From contig JAVBOO010000022.1 of assembly GCA_031550435.1 (NCBI GenBank), forward strand, positions 48,053-112,052: 64,000 bases of DNA. Reading direction: 5' to 3'. The notes under the pieces were generated by a model. The model was given only the letters and a program-made list of their open reading frames with translations. It was not told the DNA's origin and ran no database searches. Positions 18,013-26,088 of this stretch are shown one piece after another; the stretch's first letter is position 1; the number at the start of each line of letters is the position of its first letter. The DNA comes from JAVBOO01 sp031550435. GTDB lineage: Bacteria; Bacillota; Clostridia; Lachnospirales; WRAX01. The position numbers and the translations under genes were made by a program.

Positions 18013-18118
18013 ATTTCACCCTGGAACCGGCAACGGCAAAACAGGATCTTTCGGAACACAGGCGGATAGCTCTGACTTTTAATCTCCGAAACACCAGGTT
18101 TGCACACTGCCGTCTAAT

Positions 18119-18496
18119 TTATACTTTAAGCTGTTTTTTCAGCTCCCTGATGACCGGCAAGACCTTATGTTTTACGTAAGGTTTCGATATGAATTGGTCT
18201 ACACCGATTTCGCTTGCCGGGATTATCAAATCCGTCGTTTTCGAATCAGAGCACAGGACAATTTTAATATCCGGAGCAAGCTTCTTTATTTCTTTAACTA
18301 CGTCAACAAGCTTCATACCGCCGCTTATATCGGCTTCAAGCATTATAACGTCCGGTTTTTTCTCCTCGAGAAATATAATACTCGCAAGTCCTGTTCCTAC
18401 CTCGCCGACTATATTGACATCCGGGTCCCCCTTCAGTATCCTAATCAGCATACCTCTCGCGACTTCGGAATCGTCAACGACAAAAACATTAATCAA
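18119..18496 (-). CDS. Single-domain response-regulator receiver with Glu at the phospho-site
   Basis: 125 residues from a TTG at 18496; the SD AAAGGGAGG lies 7 nt before this codon. An earlier in-frame TTG at 18523 would place the SD inside the gene. One CheY-like domain: the acidic pair D8-D9 (VFVVDDSE), the switch Ser in VLCSDSK and the Lys in ISKPYV are present, but the phospho-acceptor position reads E54 (VIMLEADIS) instead of Asp. No output domain and no neighbouring kinase. It may act by protein contact in a fixed, active-like state; target unknown. Confidence 0.85.
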   Translation of the reverse strand: MINVFVVDDSEVARGMLIRILKGDPDVNIVGEVGTGLASIIFLEEKKPDVIMLEADISGGMKLVDVVKEIKKLAPDIKIVLCSDSKTTDLIIPASEIGVDQFISKPYVKHKVLPVIRELKKQLKV

Positions 18497-18571
18497 GTTC
18501 CCGCCTCCCTTTTTATCTGTCAACCAAACATTTTATTTATCCGGCTTAACTCTGTTCTCTCTGACGGTACC

Positions 18572-19294
18572 TTAAAATAACTCGTAGTTAATACATGACA
18601 TAACATAAAGCCCCGCTGTCTCAGTTCTCAATATTCTTCCGCCGAGCGATACACAGGCGATATTTTCATCTCTGAATATCTGCGCCTCTTTTTCGGAAAA
18701 TCCGCCCTCAGCCCCGATAAAAACCGCGGCACTCTTGCCTTTAAAAGCTTTCAGGTATGATTTCAGCATCAGTTCCTTCTCGCCTTCATAGGCAGCAATA
18801 CGATTATCGTAAGATCTGCACAGCTCTATGGCTTTTGCGAACGTGCAAAACGGGTGAACCTTCGGTATTACAGAGCGTCCCGACTGCTGGGCCGCAGATT
18901 CGCTTATCTTGTTAAAACGTTCGATCTTTGAGCCGCTGTCCGGCCTCGAAATCGAAAAATCCGATATAACCGGAACAATTTCGCTCACACCCAGTTCTAC
19001 GCACTTTTGTATAATAAGATCCATTTTGTCCGCTTTGGGCATACACTGGAACAGAACAGTCGTTATGCCCGGTTCGGCCGGGCTGCTCATACTGTCATAA
19101 ATTCTGATGTATACGCATTTTTTGTCCGCTTTTTCGATGCGGCAAAGAAAGTCGGTTCCTCTGCCGTCGCAGACCGTTATTTCCTCGCCGGCGGTCAGCC
19201 TGAGCGCTGTATTGATATGGTGAGAGTTATCGCTGTTCAGAGGAAAACTTCCTCTTTCGTTCTCATTTATTCCGGGTTCGAAAAATCTATGCAT
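18572..19294 (-). CDS. rsmE: 16S rRNA (uracil1498-N3)-methyltransferase
   Basis: 240 residues. Methylates U1498 in 16S rRNA using SAM. N-terminal PUA-like region (MHRFFEPGI, HHINTALRLTAGEEI) and the C-terminal SPOUT knot with GAEGGFSEKEAQIF and LGGRILRTETA are intact. In many Firmicutes it follows prmA, as it does here, 56 bp downstream. Confidence 0.95.
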   Translation of the reverse strand: MHRFFEPGINENERGSFPLNSDNSHHINTALRLTAGEEITVCDGRGTDFLCRIEKADKKCVYIRIYDSMSSPAEPGITTVLFQCMPKADKMDLIIQKCVELGVSEIVPVISDFSISRPDSGSKIERFNKISESAAQQSGRSVIPKVHPFCTFAKAIELCRSYDNRIAAYEGEKELMLKSYLKAFKGKSAAVFIGAEGGFSEKEAQIFRDENIACVSLGGRILRTETAGLYVMSCINYELF

Positions 19295-19350
19295 ATCACA
19301 CTTCCGTTAAACAAAGTAATCGCCGAATGAATCCATACTCGGCGGATTTT

Positions 19351-20319
19351 TCAGCCTCTTTTATTAAACACCATGCAGTACCAGCCGTCAACATTGTCCT
19401 GCCCTGCCAAATCGAAATACTCCGAAACAGTCGCCCTAACGTCTTCCGCCCTTGAATCTATAATGCCCGAAACTATAAAAATACCGTTGTCCGAAAGCAT
19501 TGAGGGCACATACCCGGCAAGCTCGTTTATAACATCGGCGACTATATTTGCCGCAACGATGTCAAAGCCTCTGTTTGTAAGCCGCGAACGCATTTTTTCG
19601 TCCGTAAGTATGTTTCCTGTTTCAACTGTATAAACATTCTTGTCTACTCCGTTAAGACCCGCGTTTTCGTAAGCAATCTCCGCAGCCGAAGATTCAATGT
19701 CGCAGGCATATGCGCTTTTTGCACCGAGCATGAGCGAAAGCACGGAGAGTATCCCGCTCCCGCAGCCGATATCGGCCATGCGCATCCCGGGCTTAACGAT
19801 TTTCTCGAGAGCAGCCATGCACATTTGAGTTGTTCTGTGCAGACCCGTTCCGAAAAGATGGCCAGGGTTTATCGTGAACACCGTTTCGCCGTTTGCGCTG
19901 TAATCCTCCCAATACGGGCGTATTACTATGTTTTTTCCGACTTTAAACGGCTTGTAGTACTTCTTCCAATTGTTGAGCCAATCCGTATCGTCAACATTTT
20001 TAAGCTCAAGTCTGAGACTGCCGGGATCTATGCCGAAACCAAGCTCAGTTATGCGCTTCAAACCGTCTTTCACGGCGGCAATAGTCTCTCTGCCGTAGCT
20101 GTCGGCCGTCACGTAAAAACGGACAAAAACTTCTTCCCTCGGCGGCGAAAGGAGCGTATCGTCAACATAGTCCCAATTATCGGACGTTTCCGATAGAAAA
20201 CGCCTGTCCTCGGCTTCATCCTCTATTTGAAAACCGTTAACGCCGCAGTCTATAAGCACCGCGGACACAAATTCCACGGCTTCGGTTCTTGTCTCTATCG
20301 TTGCTTCAACCCATTCCAT
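19351..20319 (-). CDS. prmA: Ribosomal protein L11 methyltransferase
   Basis: 322 residues. Trimethylates L11 with SAM. N-terminal substrate-recognition domain, then the Rossmann methyltransferase core with motif I MADIGCGSGILSVLS near residues 177-191, the FGTGLHRTTQMC motif before it, and DIVAANIVADVI. ATG start; weak SD. The gene lies 8 bp after the aminopeptidase stop. Confidence 0.95.
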   Translation of the reverse strand: MEWVEATIETRTEAVEFVSAVLIDCGVNGFQIEDEAEDRRFLSETSDNWDYVDDTLLSPPREEVFVRFYVTADSYGRETIAAVKDGLKRITELGFGIDPGSLRLELKNVDDTDWLNNWKKYYKPFKVGKNIVIRPYWEDYSANGETVFTINPGHLFGTGLHRTTQMCMAALEKIVKPGMRMADIGCGSGILSVLSLMLGAKSAYACDIESSAAEIAYENAGLNGVDKNVYTVETGNILTDEKMRSRLTNRGFDIVAANIVADVINELAGYVPSMLSDNGIFIVSGIIDSRAEDVRATVSEYFDLAGQDNVDGWYCMVFNKRG

Positions 20320-20327
20320 TGTTTTAC

Positions 20328-21629
20328 CTACATTTCATAAAAAGCTTTAAAAGCAAGCTCGGTGTAAATGTTGTCTATAACGGCTCCGGTTTCTCTGACT
20401 GAATGCATACCGAATATAGGCGCACCCATATCGACAGTGTCGATCGACAGATTTGAAGACAATCCGGGCCCTATGGTTGAGCCGCCCGGCAAGTCCGAAC
20501 GGTTTGTGAACACCTGATAGGGAACTTCGACTTTTTTGCAAGCTTCCATAAAAATCGAGGCAGTCTTTGCGGTCGTTGCGTAGCGCTGATTGCCGGAATA
20601 CTTTATTACAGGCCCCTTGCCCAACAGAGGTCTGTTTACGGGATCGTGCTTATCCGCAAGGTTTGGATGCACAGCGTGAGCGAGGTCTGCGGATACAAAA
20701 ACGGATTTGCTGAGCGAGATGTAAAACGCATCATAAACATCCGACAGGCTCATGGTTATTCTGTCTATAATTCCGCCCAAAAAATCAGAGTCGGCGCCGT
20801 TTTTTGTCCTGCTTCCGACCTCCTCGGCATCGAAAACGCAAAGCATTTTCGTTGCCTTGTTATCCCCTGAGGAAAGCAGAGCCTTTAGGCCTGCATGAAC
20901 CATCCAAAGATCATCCAGCCTTCCGCAGGAAATAAATTCTTCCTCTTCACCGAAAAGAACGCCTTTGTCGTATTCATAGAGGAACAGCTCAAAATCGAGC
21001 ACGTCTTCGGGCTTGACCTTTGCTTCGGAGCATATAAGGTTCATTAGTCTGTCCTCTTTGTTGATTTCCTCTTTTATAAAGCCGAGGAAAGGAAGCATGT
21101 CAACCTGCTTGTTGTATTTATAGCCTTCGTTGATTTCTCTGTTAAAATGTATGGCAAGATTCGGTATCACAAGAAGCGGCTTTTTCAGGTTAACGGTCTT
21201 TTCTATGGGCTGCAAAGGATTCTTGCCTCTGACGATTATTCTGCCGGCAACGGAAAGCGGTCTGTCAAACCAGGTGCTGAGTATTGGCCCGCCGTAGGTC
21301 TCAACGTTAAATTTTACGTAGCCGTTGGCTTCAATGGCAGGGTTAGGCTTGATTTTAAAGCCGGGTGAGTCCGCATGCGCCCCGATAATTCTGAATCCGT
21401 GATCCTCAAGCTTGCCCGTTCCCGCGACAAACGCGATTACGGCAAGTCCGCCTCTCTCGACGAAATATTTGCCGCCTTTGTTAAGCGCCCAGGTTTTCCC
21501 TTCGTCAAGTCTTTCAAACCCGTTATCCTTCAGAATTTTTACAGTGTTTTCGACCGCGATAAACGACACGGGCGAAGCGTTCAAAAAACTCAAAAATTCC
21601 TGTGCTGACTTCCTGATCTCTTTTTCCAT
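20328..21629 (-). CDS. M18 family aminopeptidase
   Basis: 433 residues. Cytoplasmic di-zinc aminopeptidase of the aspartyl/leucyl M18 group. Metal and catalytic motifs: GAHADSPGFKIKPNP, FDAEEVGSRTKNGADS and VSADLAHAVHPNLADKHD; C-terminal DMGAPIFGMHSVRETG carries the last His. ATG with SD AAGGGAG, 12 bp after the methionine gamma-lyase-like gene. Confidence 0.93.
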   Translation of the reverse strand: MEKEIRKSAQEFLSFLNASPVSFIAVENTVKILKDNGFERLDEGKTWALNKGGKYFVERGGLAVIAFVAGTGKLEDHGFRIIGAHADSPGFKIKPNPAIEANGYVKFNVETYGGPILSTWFDRPLSVAGRIIVRGKNPLQPIEKTVNLKKPLLVIPNLAIHFNREINEGYKYNKQVDMLPFLGFIKEEINKEDRLMNLICSEAKVKPEDVLDFELFLYEYDKGVLFGEEEEFISCGRLDDLWMVHAGLKALLSSGDNKATKMLCVFDAEEVGSRTKNGADSDFLGGIIDRITMSLSDVYDAFYISLSKSVFVSADLAHAVHPNLADKHDPVNRPLLGKGPVIKYSGNQRYATTAKTASIFMEACKKVEVPYQVFTNRSDLPGGSTIGPGLSSNLSIDTVDMGAPIFGMHSVRETGAVIDNIYTELAFKAFYEM

Positions 21630-21641
21630 TTTTAGCTCCCT

Positions 21642-22931
21642 TTAGTTATCTATGTATCCTTTTACAACCATTTCGTTTACCGCTATAATGATTCCGGCCT
21701 TTGCATGCTGCCAAGTCAGTCCGCCTTGAAGAAACACCGTATACGGCGGACGTATCGGCGCATCGGCCGAAAGCTCTATGGACGCGCCTTGAACAAACGC
21801 TCCGGCCGCCATGATAACAGGGCAGTCGTAGCCGGGCATTGCCCAAGGCTCCGGAGCGACAAAACTGTCAACCGGCGCGCCTTTTTGTATCCCGCGGCAA
21901 AAGCAGATTAATTCATCGGGGCTTCTCATATTAATCGCCTGAACGATATCGGCTCTTCGTTCGTCCGGCTTTGGCATAACCTCATAACCGAAATGCTCAA
22001 ACAGCGCCGAAGCGAATATCGCGCCCTTAACCGCGGATGCGGAAACAGTCGGAGCAAAAAACAGCCCTTGTATCATATGAGGAAGAATACCCAGTGTCGG
22101 GCCGACTTCCTTCCCCAGCCCGGGAGCAGTCAACCTTGCGGCCGCGTTTTCGATGTACTCGTTTTTTCCGACTATATAGCCTCCTACGGGTGCAAGCCCG
22201 CCTCCGAGGTTTTTTATAAGCGAACCCGCGCAAATGTCCGCTCCGACATCCGTCGGTTCCTTTATGTCTATAAACTCGCAATAGCAGTTATCCACAAAAC
22301 ATATAATATCTCTGCGGATATTCTTAACAAATTCAATTATTTCTTTAACTTCTTCGATTCGGAGCGAATGCCTGAACTCATAGCCCTTGGAACGCTGAAT
22401 CGTAACGATTTTCGTTTTTTCCGTTATGGCTGCGGCAAGGGCTTCAAAATCGACCGCGCCGTTTTTTAAATCAACCTGCTTATAAATTATGCCCTGTTCT
22501 TTAAGAGAGCCTCTTGTCTCGCGTATCCCGATTACGCCGCGCAAAGTATCGTACGGCGCACCGAGTGCCGATACAAGCTCATCTCCGTGTCTGAGGTTTC
22601 CGGAAAGCGCGACAGTAATGGCGTGCGTACCGGAAATTATCTGAGGGCGAACGAGAGCCGCTTCGGCATTAAAAACGCCGGCATAAATACTTTCAAGCGT
22701 ATCCCTGCCAAGATCGTTGTAACCGTAACCTGTCGTCGCGGCAAAATGTATATCCGAAAGCCTGTTGTCCTGCATAGCTTTTAGAACTTTCAGCTGATTA
22801 AACTCGGCGACACCGTCAGCGTATTCCAGCTGCTCTTTTACCTTTCCCTCGATACTTTTACATATATGAAGAAGCTTTTCGTTTATAGAAAAGCTTTCAC
22901 AAAAGGCTTTTGTTATATCTTGCGTAAAAAT
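21642..22931 (-). CDS. Methionine gamma-lyase family protein, likely AUU start
   Basis: About 429 residues. PLP-dependent protein of the aluminium-resistance/methionine gamma-lyase group. The first in-frame ATG (22775) is too late: upstream codons encode GVAEFNQLKVLKAM, which from memory is conserved in the family. The open frame reaches back to the codon right after the hfq stop and contains no ATG, GTG or TTG. The codon there is ATT (22929-22931), with SD GAGGAAG at the end of hfq. Other landmarks: HFAATTGYGYNDLGRDTLE, RPQIISGTHAI, and the PLP lysine in CAGSLIKNLGGG. True substrate unknown; a lost start codon is also possible. Confidence 0.85.
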   Translation of the reverse strand: MFTQDITKAFCESFSINEKLLHICKSIEGKVKEQLEYADGVAEFNQLKVLKAMQDNRLSDIHFAATTGYGYNDLGRDTLESIYAGVFNAEAALVRPQIISGTHAITVALSGNLRHGDELVSALGAPYDTLRGVIGIRETRGSLKEQGIIYKQVDLKNGAVDFEALAAAITEKTKIVTIQRSKGYEFRHSLRIEEVKEIIEFVKNIRRDIICFVDNCYCEFIDIKEPTDVGADICAGSLIKNLGGGLAPVGGYIVGKNEYIENAAARLTAPGLGKEVGPTLGILPHMIQGLFFAPTVSASAVKGAIFASALFEHFGYEVMPKPDERRADIVQAINMRSPDELICFCRGIQKGAPVDSFVAPEPWAMPGYDCPVIMAAGAFVQGASIELSADAPIRPPYTVFLQGGLTWQHAKAGIIIAVNEMVVKGYIDN

Positions 22932-23168
22932 TTAAACTTCCTCATTTCCGAAATCCAGCTTAAGGTTTCTGGCCGGTATAATAGTTGAAATAGCGTGTTT
23001 GTATACCATCTGCTGTTTTCCTTCGACATCGAGAATTACAACATACTGGTCAAACGCCCTTATTGTTCCTCTGATTTGAAAGCCGCTGACGAGAAAAACA
23101 ATGATGGAAACGTTTTCTTTCCTTGCAAGGTTAAGTAATTGATCTTGATAATTAGCTGTTTTGTTCAT
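22932..23168 (-). CDS. hfq: RNA chaperone Hfq
   Basis: 78 residues from the ATG at 23168 (SD AGAGGTG); a longer in-frame reading has no comparable SD. Hexameric Sm-like protein that helps small RNAs pair with mRNAs. Sm1 is seen as VFLVSGFQIRGTIRAFDQYVVIL, Sm2 as MVYKHAISTI with the conserved KHA. Short C-terminal tail as in other Firmicutes. It lies between miaA and the methionine gamma-lyase-like gene, an order also known elsewhere in Clostridia. Confidence 0.96.
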   Translation of the reverse strand: MNKTANYQDQLLNLARKENVSIIVFLVSGFQIRGTIRAFDQYVVILDVEGKQQMVYKHAISTIIPARNLKLDFGNEEV

Positions 23169-23231
23169 GACGGCACCTCTGCGTATGCATATTTTTAAAA
23201 AAGCGTCTGCAATCCTCATCTTTCACGGTTA

Positions 23232-24155
23232 TTAATGATTTGACAGAATAGCATTGCATATATCCTCATTTGTCATATCGGGTTCGATATTTACAAATTC
23301 TCCGAACAACGAATTGCGGAACCAGGTTAGCTGTCGTTTTGCAAAATGCCTTGTACCAAGCTTTATGCGGTATATCATTTCATCACGCGAAACGTTTTCT
23401 TTTAAAAAGTCCACAGTTTCTTTGTACCCCAGCCCTTGCATTGATGTCAGCCCCTCATGGTATCCCATTGCCAAAAGGGATTTAACTTCTTCTACAAGCC
23501 CCTGTCTAAGCATATTTTCGACACGTGCGTCTACTTTTTCGTATAGGATTTTTCTTTCAGGATTTAACACTTTGATAGAAACATTATACACTATTTTGCG
23601 CTGCTTTTCAATCATATTATGCTCTGAGATACGGCAGCCTGTCTGTTTGTAATATTCCAGCGCTCTTATCACTCTTTTAAGATTGTTTGTGTGTATACTC
23701 TCGGCGGAAGAGGGATCAACGGATCTCAGCATATCGTGAACGCAGTCGTTTCCGTTCTTTTGCGCCAGGGAACAAAGTTTATTCCTGTACTCTGTGTCAA
23801 CATGAGTTTCTGTAAAATCCGTATCGTAGAGCAGTGCGTTTATATAAAAACCCGTTCCCCCGGCAATAATGGGAATTTTCCCCTTTGATTTAATCTCGGC
23901 AATGTATTTCTTTGCCATTTTTTGGAATATCGCTACGGAGAACTCCTCATCGGGATAAAGCTCGTCTATCATATAATGTTTGATGCCGCGCATCTCTTTG
24001 GGAGTGACCTTCGCCGTTCCTATATCCATATACTTGTAAACCTGCATCGAGTCCGCGGATATGATTTCGCCGTTTATCCTCTTTGCAAGCTCGATAGACA
24101 CGGCTGTTTTCCCGCATGCCGTCGGGCCTGTGATTACATAAAGTTCACTGTGCAC
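23232..24155 (-). CDS. miaA: tRNA dimethylallyltransferase
   Basis: 307 residues. Adds a dimethylallyl group to A37 of tRNAs that read U-starting codons. P-loop GPTACGKTAVSIEL at residues 9-22, ADSMQVYKYMDIGTAK, and the zinc-less C-terminal region with YKETVDFL and TRHFAKRQLTWFRN. GTG start whose G is shared with the mutL stop (TAGTG), SD AGAGGAT. MiaB, which acts on its product, is encoded in the same block. Confidence 0.96.
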   Translation of the reverse strand: MHSELYVITGPTACGKTAVSIELAKRINGEIISADSMQVYKYMDIGTAKVTPKEMRGIKHYMIDELYPDEEFSVAIFQKMAKKYIAEIKSKGKIPIIAGGTGFYINALLYDTDFTETHVDTEYRNKLCSLAQKNGNDCVHDMLRSVDPSSAESIHTNNLKRVIRALEYYKQTGCRISEHNMIEKQRKIVYNVSIKVLNPERKILYEKVDARVENMLRQGLVEEVKSLLAMGYHEGLTSMQGLGYKETVDFLKENVSRDEMIYRIKLGTRHFAKRQLTWFRNSLFGEFVNIEPDMTNEDICNAILSNH

Positions 24156-26071
24156 TATTGTATCCTCTTAAATTTCTTTTCAAGCTCACTCTTTGTGATC
24201 TCGATAATCGTCGGCCTGCCGTGAGGGCAGGTGAACGGGTTTTCGAGGGTAAGCAGCCTTGAAATCAAAGCCTTTGCTTCCGCATAATTGAGCCTGTCGT
24301 TTGCTTTAACCGCAGCTTTGCATGCTTTTGAGGCAATTTCATCCGCCTTTGAATCGTAAATGCTCTTGGCCTTAGTGCCGGGACTCAAAAGACCGTCCAC
24401 TATATCGACGAAACAGGAAGTGCCGGCTGCTTCACCCATGATATAAGGAACAGCGCGTACCGCTATGCTTCCGCTTCCGAAACTCTCCGTCTCAAAGCCG
24501 AGAGACCGCAGCAGCTCTCCGTTTTCGTTCACTGCGATCATTTCGCGCTCGCTAAGGTTAACCGCGACGGGAAAAGCCAATTTTTGGGATACCGTTTGTT
24601 CCGCCTTGTATTTAGCCGTAAATTCTTCGTACAATACTTTCTCGTGTGCCGCATGCTGGTCGACAACATACAAACAGTCGCCTTGCTCTACTATCCAGTA
24701 TGTTCCGAATACTTGTCCGCATATTTTAAAATCTTTGAAGAAATCATTCCCGCCGGGGCTGAGAGGGCTTGTTCCGCCGCCTTTTTCAAAAATTTCCGTA
24801 TAAGTCTGCGGAGCGGGCTTCTGTCCTTCGATGCCCCAGATTCGTGGTTTTTCCTCCGCAAGCTGCTCTTTTTGCTCATGCCGGACTCCTCTTTCAAGGA
24901 CGGTTAACGGCTCGGCGTTAATCAGCTTAAAGCTGTCTTGCTCGGGTTCGGCAGTATAAGTTGCCTCAGGCTCCCCGAGTTCTGCCGCCCTAAAGCTTTT
25001 TGCCTCGCCGGAGTATGGAGCGGTTTCGTTAACCTCGCTGAATACAGGTTTCTTTTCGTCAAGCTTAACCGAGGGTATAAGATTTTCTCCCTCAAATGTC
25101 TTGTCGACCGCTTCTCTTACAAAGTCAAAAATAAAATCCTCGTCTTCGAACCGGACTTCAAGTTTTGTAGGGTGAACGTTAATATCAATGTTTGAAGGGT
25201 CCGTTTTCATATACAGGACGTATACGGGGAATTTCCCGACTAAAAGCCTTGTCTTGTACGCTTCCTCGACAGCCTTTGACACTATGTCGCTTTTGATAAA
25301 CCGCCCGTTGATAAAAAACTGCCCATAGCTCCTGTTCGCTCTGGAAAGCTCGGGCTTCCCGATAAGTCCTGTCAGTTCGTACTCTCCCTTAACAGACTTA
25401 AGTTGCAGAGTTTTCATGGCCGCGTCTTTACCGTATACCGCAAACAAAGCTGTTTTTTTGTCTCCGTCGCCGTTTGATTGCATCATAACGGATCCGTTGT
25501 TAACGTATTTAAACGCTATTTCAGGATGCCCGAGTATAAGTTTTCCCATTATATCCGATATATAACCGCTTTCGGATGCAGGTTTTTTCATGAACTTGCG
25601 CCGTGCAGGCGTATTATAAAACAAATTTCTCACGGTAAAAGATGTTCCGTCCGAACAGCCCGTTTCCCGCTCCGATAAAACGGTTCCGCCTTCAAGCTCA
25701 AGCCTGATTCCGGCATGGTCTTCGGGCGTTTTCGTTATAAGCTCGACTTGCGACACGGATGAAATGCTTGAAAGCGCCTCACCCCTGAAGCCGAGCGTAA
25801 GCACGTTTTCAAGGTCTTTAAGACTGGCGATCTTGCTGGTTGCGTGCCTTAAAAATGCCTCTTTCACAAACTGCCTTTCTATGCCGGAGCCGTTGTCCGA
25901 TACTCTGATAAGCGTTGTTCCCCCGTTTTCAACCTCGACTGTTATCTGCGTTGCGCCTGCGTCCACAGAGTTTTCAACCAGTTCTTTAACAACGGAGGCC
26001 GGGCGTTCAACAACTTCCCCGGCTGCTATTTTATCTATCAAACTGCTTTGAAGCCTCACAATTTGAGCCAT
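24155..26071 (-). CDS. mutL: DNA mismatch repair endonuclease MutL
   Basis: 638 residues. N-terminal GHKL ATPase with DNGSGI, GFRGEALSSISSV and the conserved ENSVDAG helix; variable linker about residues 340-440; C-terminal dimerisation and nuclease domain with DQHAAHEKVLYEEF and CPHGRPT, so this is the strand-nicking type found in bacteria without MutH. It follows mutS by 17 bp. Confidence 0.97.
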   Translation of the reverse strand: MAQIVRLQSSLIDKIAAGEVVERPASVVKELVENSVDAGATQITVEVENGGTTLIRVSDNGSGIERQFVKEAFLRHATSKIASLKDLENVLTLGFRGEALSSISSVSQVELITKTPEDHAGIRLELEGGTVLSERETGCSDGTSFTVRNLFYNTPARRKFMKKPASESGYISDIMGKLILGHPEIAFKYVNNGSVMMQSNGDGDKKTALFAVYGKDAAMKTLQLKSVKGEYELTGLIGKPELSRANRSYGQFFINGRFIKSDIVSKAVEEAYKTRLLVGKFPVYVLYMKTDPSNIDINVHPTKLEVRFEDEDFIFDFVREAVDKTFEGENLIPSVKLDEKKPVFSEVNETAPYSGEAKSFRAAELGEPEATYTAEPEQDSFKLINAEPLTVLERGVRHEQKEQLAEEKPRIWGIEGQKPAPQTYTEIFEKGGGTSPLSPGGNDFFKDFKICGQVFGTYWIVEQGDCLYVVDQHAAHEKVLYEEFTAKYKAEQTVSQKLAFPVAVNLSEREMIAVNENGELLRSLGFETESFGSGSIAVRAVPYIMGEAAGTSCFVDIVDGLLSPGTKAKSIYDSKADEIASKACKAAVKANDRLNYAEAKALISRLLTLENPFTCPHGRPTIIEITKSELEKKFKRIQ

Positions 26072-26088
26072 GTGCGCCCTCTATTCAA

